DNA from: an uncultured Geobacteraceae bacterium
GTDB lineage: Bacteria > Desulfobacterota > Desulfuromonadia > Geobacterales > Pseudopelobacteraceae
Reading direction: 5' to 3'
NCBI GenBank assembly: GCA_903879825.1
Contig: CAIRND010000069.1
Span: 1-11,769 of the forward strand
DNA: 11,769 nt
Shown here: in pieces, positions 1-6,424 of the stretch
How the letters are laid out: every line of letters begins with the position of its first letter
How positions within the stretch are numbered: the first letter of the stretch is position 1
Translations under genes and position numbers: made by a program
The notes under the pieces: model-generated
Told to the model about the DNA's origin: nothing
Databases searched by the model: none
Seen by the model: the letters and a program-made list of their open reading frames with translations, nothing else

Positions 1-414
1 ATCTCCGGAAAACAGTATCCGCCGGGCACCATTATACAGGCAGATCGAATCCGATGAATGCCCCGGGGTATGCAGCACCTGAAGCTGCTCATCCCCGGCC
101 GTTATCAGCTGTCCGTCACGCAGCAGTTCATCGACATCTTTGCCGGAACACCAGCCGTAGACACGCGTTCCATAGCGTTTTTTAAATATTTCGATCCCGG
201 CAGCATGGTCGAAATGATTGTGCGTCAGAATAATCTGTTCGACCGGAACCTTGCCACAACCGGTGGAGAGCGTTTCAATCTGGTCAATAACCGAACCGTC
301 AGTGCCGGGATCAATCAGGGTGTTGACATCACCCAATACGTTCCAGTCGCCAAGCAGCAGATAGGAACGGCAGGTATATAGTGACGGTGCCCGTAATAAC
401 TCTACAACTCTCAT
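1..414 (-). CDS. Metallo-beta-lactamase-fold hydrolase, N-terminal part (runs off the left edge)
   Basis: The frame is open from an ATG at 414-412 to base 1 (138 codons) with no stop, so only the N-terminal part is present. An in-frame TGA immediately precedes the ATG, which fixes this as the earliest start; the ribosome site (AGG about 11 bases upstream) is weak. The fold is recognised by the zinc-binding signature THNHFDH (H65, H67, D69, H70), a second metal ligand in HTPGH (H119), and the FSGD motif at the window edge, whose Asp normally bridges the two metals. An early GDVNTLIDPG stretch is the usual first strand pair of the family. Such proteins are dinuclear metal hydrolases of the glyoxalase II / RNase Z / lactamase superfamily; the substrate cannot be read from this part. 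No signal peptide is seen, so it is probably cytoplasmic. It lies 426 bases after the chemoreceptor gene and probably has its own promoter. Confidence 0.9.
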   Translation of the reverse strand, partial: MRVVELLRAPSLYTCRSYLLLGDWNVLGDVNTLIDPGTDGSVIDQIETLSTGCGKVPVEQIILTHNHFDHAAGIEIFKKRYGTRVYGWCSGKDVDELLRDGQLITAGDEQLQVLHTPGHSSDSICLYNGARRILFSGD

Positions 415-601
415 TCAGACCAGCCTGTTATTATTTTTTTGCAGCATTTTCCAGCTTCCAACTGTATTAATCCAGAAAATCGTTCACCACGGAGACATGG
501 AGAGATCAAAGACAAAGACTTCTTCCTTTTGGATTAATCATAAAAGCAATGCTTCAGCCTATAACTCCTGGATTTTCTTCGTGTTTAAAATGCATTTTCT
601 C

Positions 602-630
602 ATTATAAAATACGGCATTTGATCACGCAA
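602..630 (-). promoter_or_regulatory. Possible sigma70-type promoter at the outer edge of palindromic element A
   Basis: On the minus strand, TTGCGT (630-625) is followed after 17 bases by a perfect TATAAT (607-602). The -35 hexamer matches the consensus only in TTG. It points outward from the element towards the metallo-beta-lactamase gene that starts at 414, giving a leader of about 180 bases. The same place in copy B has a poorer -10 (TAATAA). This is a pattern match only. Confidence 0.3.
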
Positions 631-766
631 CGCCGCAGCGACGCAACGAGAAACAAAGACTTATAACAAAATGGTGATTAGCCAATCGGGTGAACCTGAA
701 TAATGGCTTAAGTCGTTGATTTCATTCGTTGCGCCGTTGCGTCGTTGCGTGAAACTGTTTTTTTAG
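606..766. repeat. Palindromic intergenic element, copy A (CGCAACGA 8-mers)
   Basis: The core arms are 623-649 and 726-752 (24 of 27 bases pair). Each arm is three 8-base units: CGCAACGC, CGCAGCGA and CGCAACGA on the left. The pairing can be extended outward into A/T-rich ends (AAAATACGGCATTTGA left, AACTGTTTTTTTAG right) and inward through AAAGACTTA / TTAAGTCG, leaving an unpaired centre of about 40 bases. Copy B at 6037-6199 shares the outer ends and the inner TTAAGTC..TT.ATTTC blocks, but uses a different 8-mer. It carries no ORF. The layout resembles REP/REPIN or MITE-like dispersed palindromes; no transposase lies in the window. Confidence 0.7.
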
Positions 767-840
767 AATTATTGCCTCAAGATTCTGCTTTCTCCGTGTC
801 TCCGTGGTGGAACATATTGTTTTTGGTCTTCACCTTGTCC

Positions 841-3800
841 TCAATATTTCTCAAACGCTTCATCCAGATCATCAACTCCGCCATGACCAAGGTCAATGTT
901 TACTCCGCCGGTTTTCCGGGCGTTTTTGCCGGCTTTAGGCGGCGCCGCATGGGTTACCGCGTGGTGGCTTGATGCAATCTGCCTCTGTGGCGGGCGACGG
1001 GGAGGCGGCAAGGCGCGCTGACTGCCGCCTTCAAGAGAAAAGAAGGCGATGGTGGTTTTAAGCTGCTCGGCCTGGCTCGAAAGCTCCTCAGTGGTGGAAG
1101 CCATCTCTTCAGCGGCGCTGGCGTTTTGCTGAATCACCTGATCGAGCTGCTGAATGGCTTTATTGATCTGTTCGGCACCGGTATCCTGCTCTTTGCTGGA
1201 GGCGCTGATCTCCTGCACCAGTTCGGCGGTTTTCTGGATATCGGGCAGCATTCTGGTCCGCAAATCGCCCGCCTGCTCGGCAATGGCAACGATACTGGTG
1301 GAGAGTTTACTGATTTCTCCGGCGGCTGACTGGCTCCGTTCGGCCAGCTTTCGTACTTCCGATGCAACCACCGCAAAACCTTTGCCATGCTCACCGGCGC
1401 GGGCAGCCTCAATGGCGGCATTCAGAGCCAACAGGTTGGTCTGCCGGGCAATCTCCTCGATAATGGAAATTTTGGTGGCTATTTCCTTCATGGCCATGAC
1501 GGTTTCAATCACCGCCTTGCCCCCCTCTTTGGCGTCTGCCGCTGATTTTATGGCGATTTTTTCCGTCTGCATGGCGTTATCGGTATTTTGCCGGATGCTG
1601 GACGCCATCTGCTCCATGCTGGAGGAAACTTCCTGGGCCGAAGCGGCCTGTTCGGTAGCCCCCTGAGACATCTCCTGAGCGGTGGATGACATCTCCTGCC
1701 CCCCTGATGCGACGTTGTCGGCGGCCGACTGCACCTCCATAACGACCTCTTTCAGCTTGGCGACCATGGCCGCCAGAGAGGCCATTAGGTCATCATTTTC
1801 GCTCCTTTTTTTCAGTTCCACCATCAGATTGCCCTGAGACACCTTTTTCGCATTTTCGGTAATGCCGTTGGTGGCATCTATCAGAAAGTTAAGGTTGTTT
1901 TTGATGCTGTTGAAATCGCCGTTGTAGTTATCGCTTATGATCTTTGGCATGTCACCCTTGCTGATACGATCAACATATTCGGCGGCGACGTTCAATGGGC
2001 CGATGACCGCGTCAAGTGTTTCGTTGACGCCGGAGACAATCTTCTGGAAATCCCCCTGATGTTTGGAGGCGTCGGCACGGGTGGCCAGTTTGCCGTCAAC
2101 AGCAGCTTTGGCCAGCAGCCTGGCGTCGGATACCAGTGCATTGACGGCATCTATGGCGCGGTTGAGGTTATTCTTTATTTCATTGAAATCGCCGTTATAG
2201 CTGTCACTGATGCGTGGCGGCATGTCGCCTTTGGAGATGCGGTCGACATATTCGGCCGCCACGTTCAGCGGACCGATAACCGCGTCCAGAGTATTATTGA
2301 CTCCGGCAACAATCTTTTGGAAGTCACCCTGGTGTTTAGTTGCATCAGCACGGGTAGCCAGTTTTCCGTCTACAGCGGCTGTGGAGAGCATGGCGGCGTC
2401 GGCAACGAGGGCATTTACCGCCTTGATGCAGGTATTAAGATTATTTTTGATGTTATTGAAATCGCCATTATAACTGTCGGTAATGGCAGGAGGAATATCG
2501 CCTTTGGATATTTTGTCCACATAATCGGCGGCAACGTTCAGCGGACCGATTACCGCATCAAGCGTTTCATTTACCCCGGAGACAATCTTCTGAAAATCCC
2601 CCTGATGTTTGCCGGCATCAGCACGGGTGGCAAGCTTACCGTCAATTGCGGCCTTTGAAAGCATGCCGGCATCGGTGACAAGGGCGGTAACGGCGTCAAT
2701 AGCCCGGTTAAGGTTATTTTTGATTTCATTGAAATCACCGTTGTAGGTGTCGCTGATTTTGGGAGGGATATCACCTTTACTGATTCGGTCGACATATTCA
2801 GCCGCCACGTTCAGCGGACCGATCACGTCATCAAGGGTTTGGTTGACGCCAGCGACAATTTTCTGGTAATCACCCTGATGTCTGGTTGCATCGGCGCGAG
2901 TGGCCAGTTTGCCATCTGCAGCGGCTTTGGCAAGCATTCCGGCATCGGCAACAAGCGCATTCACCGCATCAATGGCCCGGTTGAGGTTGTTCTTGATTTC
3001 ATTGAAATCGCCGTTGTAGGTGTCGCTGATCTTTGGCGGTATGTCACCTTTACTTATGCGATCTACGTATTCGGCAGCGACATTCAGCGGACCGATCACG
3101 TCATCGAGGGTTTGGTTGACGCCTGCAACAATTTTCTGATAATCGCCCTGATGTTTGGTGGCATCGGCGCGGGTAGCCAGCTTGCCCTCTGCAGCGGCTT
3201 TGGCAAGCGTACCGGCATCTACGACAAGTGCATTCACCGCATCAATGGCCCGGTTGAGGTTATTCTTTATTTCATTGAAATCGCCGTTGTAACTGTCACT
3301 GATCCGGGGCGGAATATCGCCCTTACTGATCCGGTCTACATATTCAGCCGCCACGTTCAATGGGCCGATTACCGAATCGAGACAGTCGTTGACTCCTTGG
3401 ACGATGTTTCTGAAATCACCCTGATGCTTGCTGGCGTCTGCACGGGTAGCAAGTTTGCCGTCAACAGCGGCGCGTGACAGCATCTTGGCGTCCGCCACCA
3501 GTGCATTAACGGCATCTATGGCCTGATTCAGGTTGTTCTTTATCTCGTTGAAATCACCATTGTAGCTGTCACTGATTTTGGGCGGAATATCGCCTTTACT
3601 GATCCGGTCGACATATTCGGCCGCCACGTTCAGCGGGCCGATTACCGAGTCGAGGCAGTCGTTGACTCCCTGGACGATGTTTCTGAAATCGCCCTGATGC
3701 TTGCTGGCATCGGCGCGGGTAGCAAGCTTTCCGTCAACAGCAGCGCGTGACAACATCTTGGCATCGACCACCAAAGCGGTGACTGCGTCAATCGCCTGGT

Positions 3801-4842
3801 TTAAGTTGTTTTTTATCTCGTTAAAATCGCCATTATAACTGTCGCTGATCCGGGGTGGGATGTCGCCTTTACTGATCCGGTCGACATATTCGGCGGCAAC
3901 ATTCAATGGCCCTATCACTGCGTCCAGTGTTTTGTTGACGCCGACGACAATCTTCTGAAAATCGCCCTGATGTTTGCCGGCGTCAGCACGGGTGGCGAGT
4001 TTCCCTTCAATAGCAGCCTGAGAGAGCATACCGGCATCGGCAACCAACGCCTTGATAGTATCAACCATCTTCTTCATGGCGGCCATAACGCTGGAAGTGT
4101 CACCGGAAGCAAGCGGTATCTCACGGCTGAGATCGCCCACGGCGACAAGATTGGCAATATCACCGACCTGCTTCGGATCGGCACCAAGCTGGCGCAGGAC
4201 GACACGGGAGATGATGAGTCCGAGGCCGATGGCGAGGATTGCACCAATGGCTGCCAGGATTGACATTATTTTTGTTGCACTGTTAGCCGTAACCGTATTT
4301 TCATCTGAAGTCTGCTTGGCAAGTTTTTCCTTCTGGTTCCCAATTCTATCGAGTACATCCTGCACAGCTTTCCGCTCGTTTTCCAGGTCGCCGTTCCAGA
4401 GAACGTAGGCTTCAGCCTTCTTACCGGAGAGCACCAACGCCAGGTATTTTTGCTCAGTTGCTTCGAATTTTTTGTAGGAGTCCTGAAGTTCCTGGAAAGT
4501 TTTTCTGCCTTCATCAGTCAGAATGGTCTTCTCGTATTTTACGGAAAGGTCTGTTATTTCCTTGTTGCGATCATCGGCACGTTTTTTCATGTCGTTAAGC
4601 CGCGCGGCAGTATCGGCGGTATACATTTCCAGCAGATTGCAGCGCAGTCTCTGAAATGCAATACCCATATCACCGACCTGTCCCAGCGGAATCGTCATTT
4701 TTTCATATAGCTTGGTATCGCCTTCATCAATAATTTTGATCTCTTTGATACCGACAACTCCGATAACAACGGCAACAACTGCTACCAGAATAAATCCGGT
4801 CATCAGCTTTCCTTTTAATGTCATATTATTAAACCAGTTCAT
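841..4842 (-). CDS. Methyl-accepting chemotaxis protein with a poly-HAMP stalk (about 18 HAMP domains)
   Basis: This is a 1333-residue chemoreceptor that transmits a signal from a periplasmic sensor to CheA/CheW; most chemoreceptors are about 500-700 residues. The ATG follows AAAGGAGG with 6 bases of spacing. Order of parts: TM1 about 13-33; periplasmic helical domain about 35-188, of four-helix-bundle type; TM2 about 191-213; a canonical HAMP at about 217-266; eight 91-residue repeats (268-995), each holding two different HAMP units (one around GKLATRADA..HQGDF, one around GPLNVAAEYVDRISKGD..YNGDFN.IKNN); a final HAMP to about 1035; then the signalling domain with the conserved tip at 1129-1170 (ARQTNLLALNAAIEAARAGE). 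Glu/Gln-Ser motifs on both arms of the hairpin are likely methylation sites. A Pro/Arg/His-rich linker (1275-1310) leads to an acidic tail ending DEAFEKY; no NWETF-type CheR tether is seen. It follows cheW by 53 bases and is the last gene of the trio. The ligand is unknown. Confidence 0.95.
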   Translation of the reverse strand: MNWFNNMTLKGKLMTGFILVAVVAVVIGVVGIKEIKIIDEGDTKLYEKMTIPLGQVGDMGIAFQRLRCNLLEMYTADTAARLNDMKKRADDRNKEITDLSVKYEKTILTDEGRKTFQELQDSYKKFEATEQKYLALVLSGKKAEAYVLWNGDLENERKAVQDVLDRIGNQKEKLAKQTSDENTVTANSATKIMSILAAIGAILAIGLGLIISRVVLRQLGADPKQVGDIANLVAVGDLSREIPLASGDTSSVMAAMKKMVDTIKALVADAGMLSQAAIEGKLATRADAGKHQGDFQKIVVGVNKTLDAVIGPLNVAAEYVDRISKGDIPPRISDSYNGDFNEIKNNLNQAIDAVTALVVDAKMLSRAAVDGKLATRADASKHQGDFRNIVQGVNDCLDSVIGPLNVAAEYVDRISKGDIPPKISDSYNGDFNEIKNNLNQAIDAVNALVADAKMLSRAAVDGKLATRADASKHQGDFRNIVQGVNDCLDSVIGPLNVAAEYVDRISKGDIPPRISDSYNGDFNEIKNNLNRAIDAVNALVVDAGTLAKAAAEGKLATRADATKHQGDYQKIVAGVNQTLDDVIGPLNVAAEYVDRISKGDIPPKISDTYNGDFNEIKNNLNRAIDAVNALVADAGMLAKAAADGKLATRADATRHQGDYQKIVAGVNQTLDDVIGPLNVAAEYVDRISKGDIPPKISDTYNGDFNEIKNNLNRAIDAVTALVTDAGMLSKAAIDGKLATRADAGKHQGDFQKIVSGVNETLDAVIGPLNVAADYVDKISKGDIPPAITDSYNGDFNNIKNNLNTCIKAVNALVADAAMLSTAAVDGKLATRADATKHQGDFQKIVAGVNNTLDAVIGPLNVAAEYVDRISKGDMPPRISDSYNGDFNEIKNNLNRAIDAVNALVSDARLLAKAAVDGKLATRADASKHQGDFQKIVSGVNETLDAVIGPLNVAAEYVDRISKGDMPKIISDNYNGDFNSIKNNLNFLIDATNGITENAKKVSQGNLMVELKKRSENDDLMASLAAMVAKLKEVVMEVQSAADNVASGGQEMSSTAQEMSQGATEQAASAQEVSSSMEQMASSIRQNTDNAMQTEKIAIKSAADAKEGGKAVIETVMAMKEIATKISIIEEIARQTNLLALNAAIEAARAGEHGKGFAVVASEVRKLAERSQSAAGEISKLSTSIVAIAEQAGDLRTRMLPDIQKTAELVQEISASSKEQDTGAEQINKAIQQLDQVIQQNASAAEEMASTTEELSSQAEQLKTTIAFFSLEGGSQRALPPPRRPPQRQIASSHHAVTHAAPPKAGKNARKTGGVNIDLGHGGVDDLDEAFEKY
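1858..4041 (-). repeat. In-frame tandem repeat, 8 x 273 bp, encoding the HAMP pairs
   Basis: Eight consecutive copies of a 273-base unit (91 codons) lie without indels inside the chemoreceptor gene. The protein copies are nearly identical while the DNA differs mostly at third positions, for example GCCGCCACGTTCAGCGGACC against GCGGCGACATTCAATGGACC. Copies 2 and 3 share KMLSRAAVDG and GVNDCLDSVI; copies 4 and 5 share AKAAA and GVNQTLDDVI. This fits stepwise duplication of neighbours followed by purifying selection on the protein. Confidence 0.93.
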
Positions 4843-4848
4843 AAGGTT

Positions 4849-4856
4849 CCTCCTTT
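4849..4856 (-). promoter_or_regulatory. Strong ribosome binding site of the chemoreceptor gene
   Basis: AAAGGAGG on the minus strand ends 6 bases before the ATG at 4842. It confirms the start and suggests efficient translation of the large receptor. The 53-base gap to cheW shows no hairpin terminator, so the two genes are probably co-transcribed. Confidence 0.8.
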
Positions 4857-4895
4857 AAGTTACCGTAATAGCTTATAAAAACTTGTGTAAACCTA

Positions 4896-5366
4896 TTACC
4901 CCTGAACCGCAGCCAACTCCTCACTGGAAAAGACCTTATCAATATCCAGCATCATGATAAAACGATTGCCAATTTTACCCATGCCCTTGATAAAATCCGT
5001 TTTCAGGCGAGAGCCTATGTGCGGCGCTGCTTCAATCTGTTGCGGCTCCAACTCGATCACCTCCTGAACACTGTCGGCCAGCGCACCAAGAATAATATTT
5101 TCTCCATCCATTTCTACCTCGACCACAATGATGCAGGTGTTGACGGTCTTCTCGGTCTTGCTCATGCCGAATTTCAGGCGCAAGTCGATCACCGGCACCA
5201 CACTGCCACGCAGGTTGATAACTCCCCGCATAAAATCCGGTGTTTGCGGCACCTTCGTTATATTACTTTCTTCCAGTATCTCACGGACTTTGGCAACATC
5301 AACGGCAAAAGTTTCCTCGTCCAGTACGAACGTCAAATATTGGGTGGTTTGAAATTCTTCTGTCAT
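4896..5366 (-). CDS. cheW: Chemotaxis coupling protein CheW
   Basis: This 156-residue CheW links chemoreceptors to the histidine kinase CheA in the cytoplasmic array. A single CheW-type SH3-like domain fills the protein: QYLTFVLDEETFAVDVAKVREIL at its start (positions 9-31), then the hallmark RGVINLRGSVVPVIDLR (47-63), and IKGMGKIGNRFIMMLDIDKV near the end (126-145). The length is normal for the family. I chose the ATG at 5366 because GGAGG lies 5 bases before it; a TTG four codons further upstream would overlap that ribosome site. It starts 25 bases after the lytic transglycosylase stop and ends 53 bases before the chemoreceptor, so the three genes look like one transcription unit in which this CheW serves the adjacent poly-HAMP receptor. 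No CheA or response regulator is in the window. Confidence 0.95.
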   Translation of the reverse strand: MTEEFQTTQYLTFVLDEETFAVDVAKVREILEESNITKVPQTPDFMRGVINLRGSVVPVIDLRLKFGMSKTEKTVNTCIIVVEVEMDGENIILGALADSVQEVIELEPQQIEAAPHIGSRLKTDFIKGMGKIGNRFIMMLDIDKVFSSEELAAVQG

Positions 5367-5371
5367 ACGTA

Positions 5372-5376
5372 CCTCC
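5372..5376 (-). promoter_or_regulatory. Ribosome binding site that decides the cheW start
   Basis: GGAGG on the minus strand lies 5 bases before the ATG at 5366. It overlaps the second codon of the alternative TTG start at 5378, which therefore has no site of its own. Confidence 0.75.
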
Positions 5377-5391
5377 AATTCAAAATATGCT

Positions 5392-6012
5392 CTACGTTAT
5401 CAGCCCAGAACTACGCGGAGGAGCAAGCAGGGCTTCCTGTAATTTTTTGAAATTTGGCTGGTTATAATTGGCGGCACCATGCAGGTTACCGGCCCGTTTC
5501 AAAATTCTTTCCGCATAGCGGTAACTCTTTCCTGGTGGTGTCGTTCCGCCGTTGTATCGTGCCAAGGCCTTTTTCTTATTCCCTTTGGCGCACATCAGAA
5601 GATTCCGGATAATTTTTTCGGCCTGTCCTGCCTGACCATGTATATCTTTTGGCACCGCCCCCCAGTCGGAAGCTTTAACCTGCCAGGCTCCCTGTTCACC
5701 AGCCGAACCAACGGCAACCGGATCACCACGGCTTTCTTCAATGGCAACACTGATCAGCAGATTTGCCATCGGACTGTGTCTCACTGCCGCTACAAGCGCA
5801 GAGGGATCAGCAACCCCATGATGTGCAGCAAATTTTACCCGTTGATCGTGAACGGCATCAAAAATGTTGAATTGTTTGGCTACCAAGGTTTTTTTTGTTC
5901 CGGTTTTTACACGTGCACTCGTTAAAGCGGCTCCGCCCGCTGTAGCAGCCGCAACAGCAGAAAACATCCCAAGCACTGTTGTTGCAAGAGGTCGAAAGAA
6001 TCTATTTCGCAT
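5392..6012 (-). CDS. Secreted lytic transglycosylase (SLT-like) domain protein
   Basis: A 206-residue exported protein. The N-terminus has basic residues (MRNRFFR) followed by a hydrophobic, Ala-rich stretch (about 8-30) typical of a Sec signal peptide. The catalytic domain follows at about 82-175: LISVAIEESRGDP with the likely catalytic Glu at 93 (ES motif), GEQGAWQV (105-112) matching the family's GxxGxxQ segment, and ALARYNGG (149-156). Such enzymes cleave the glycan backbone of peptidoglycan to give 1,6-anhydro-muramyl ends, in the periplasm. The ATG at 6012 has GAGGAG 9 bases upstream; a longer version from a TTG at 6063 would begin inside the repeat element and push the signal peptide inwards, so I rejected it. 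The gene is 25 bases ahead of cheW, which suggests a wall-opening job connected with a chemosensory or appendage system. The tail (176-206) is basic and not recognised. Confidence 0.87.
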   Translation of the reverse strand: MRNRFFRPLATTVLGMFSAVAAATAGGAALTSARVKTGTKKTLVAKQFNIFDAVHDQRVKFAAHHGVADPSALVAAVRHSPMANLLISVAIEESRGDPVAVGSAGEQGAWQVKASDWGAVPKDIHGQAGQAEKIIRNLLMCAKGNKKKALARYNGGTTPPGKSYRYAERILKRAGNLHGAANYNQPNFKKLQEALLAPPRSSGLIT

Positions 6013-6036
6013 ATATGAGAACTCCTCTATTGCATT

Positions 6037-6199
6037 TATTAAAAAACGGCATTTGAACCGCAAAGACGCAAAGGACGCGAAGAAAATAAGTCTATTAACA
6101 CTGAATAACGTCTAACCCAAAAGGTGCTCCTCCTCAGCTTATTAAGTCTTTTATTTCTTTGCGTACTTAGCGTCTTTGCGGTAAATAACTGCTTTTAAA
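6037..6199. repeat. Palindromic intergenic element, copy B (CGCAAAGA 8-mers)
   Basis: Copy B lies between the small ORF ending at 6203 and the lytic transglycosylase gene. The left core arm at 6056-6098 is built of CGCAAAGA, CGCAAAGGA and CGCGAAGA; the right arm at 6141-6184 pairs with it imperfectly. The outer ends are again A-rich (AAAAAACGGCATTTGA left, AACTGCTTTTAAAG right), matching copy A at 606-766. The 8-mer differs from copy A in both arms at once, so the base pairing is preserved while the sequence changes. It fills most of the 190-base gap and could end the glgC-side transcript or shape the leader of the next one. Confidence 0.7.
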
Positions 6200-6202
6200 G
6201 GT

Positions 6203-6370
6203 TTATTGAGCATACGAAAGCAGTACATATCCCTGGTTTGAAAACAGAGCTTCGTCACCACGGTCGACAACCCAGAACCGGTGATCATCACCGAGCATGA
6301 TCGCTGTCGGAGTATTGAGGGTTAAGGCAAACAGGTAGGCAACAGAATAGTGTGAAAAGGTAGCATCCAT
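6203..6370 (-). CDS. Small hypothetical protein (55 aa)
   Basis: I do not recognise this with certainty. A 55-residue frame starts at an ATG with GGAG placed 6 bases upstream (6380-6377). Two in-frame ATGs further upstream, at 6382 and 6397, would add 4 or 9 residues but lack a well-placed ribosome site. The sequence has a central LNTPTAIMLGDDHRFWVVDR (positions 18-37) that looks like an ordered beta-rich segment, followed by an acidic turn and GYVLLSYA. There is no signal peptide, no transmembrane segment and no cysteine. It lies 54 bases after the cysteine-rich small gene and just before palindromic element B, so it may be the last gene of the glgC transcript. The non-random composition supports coding, but the short length leaves doubt. 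Confidence 0.5.
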   Translation of the reverse strand: MDATFSHYSVAYLFALTLNTPTAIMLGDDHRFWVVDRGDEALFSNQGYVLLSYAQ

Positions 6371-6376
6371 GTCAGA

Positions 6377-6380
6377 CTCC
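6377..6380 (-). promoter_or_regulatory. Ribosome binding site selecting the start of the 55-aa protein
   Basis: GGAG on the minus strand, 6 bases before the ATG at 6370. The candidate starts at 6382 and 6397 have no comparable site at the right distance. Confidence 0.45.
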
Positions 6381-6424
6381 ATTGATGACGGTATCATCTC
6401 TAAATCAGTGTGTTGTGCCTGTGG

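Larger units (their letters stand above)
482..813. repeat. Outer inverted repeat of CACGGAGA-type 8-mers
   Basis: The left arm at 482-503 reads GTTCACCACGGAGACATGGA and continues GA; the right arm at 791-813 is its reverse complement apart from one substitution and one extra base. The arms consist of two consecutive 8-base units, CACGGAGA and CATGGAGA. The arms are 287 bases apart, and the palindrome at 606-766 sits in the loop, which would fit insertion of one element into another. Function unknown; similar short purine-rich 8-mer arrays are seen between genes in Geobacter-type genomes (from memory, not checked). Confidence 0.6.
415..840. other. Gene-free intergenic region with nested inverted repeats
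   Basis: I see no credible coding sequence here on either strand. An open frame entering from 745 on the plus strand is antisense to the chemoreceptor tail and has no ribosome site. The region is occupied by two different inverted repeats, one inside the other (482-813 around 606-766), with A/T-rich spacers. No clear rho-independent terminator with a U run follows the chemoreceptor stop; the large palindrome may act as the 3' structure instead. Confidence 0.7.

Noticed and set aside
58..381. Plus-strand frame of 107 codons at the left edge
   Set aside because: The opposite strand encodes a clear metallo-beta-lactamase fold with THNHFDH over the same bases.
415..500. Sigma54 promoter upstream of the metallo-beta-lactamase gene (TGGAAAATGCTGC)
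   Set aside because: The GG and GC dinucleotides are not separated by the required 10 bases.
2059..3477. Long plus-strand open frames antisense to the chemoreceptor (199 and 212 codons) with internal repeats
   Set aside because: They are mirror images of the 273-bp HAMP repeat read on the opposite strand; no ribosome sites and no recognisable domain.
1858..4041. Regular repeat spacing that might suggest a CRISPR or other array
   Set aside because: The 273-bp units are contiguous, in frame and coding; there are no short repeats with unique spacers.
5367..5378. TTG start four codons upstream for cheW
   Set aside because: It overlaps the GGAGG ribosome site of the ATG at 5366 and adds residues not expected for CheW.
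6013..6063. TTG start at 6063 for the lytic transglycosylase
   Set aside because: It lies in palindromic element B and would bury the signal peptide; the ATG at 6012 has its own GAGGAG.
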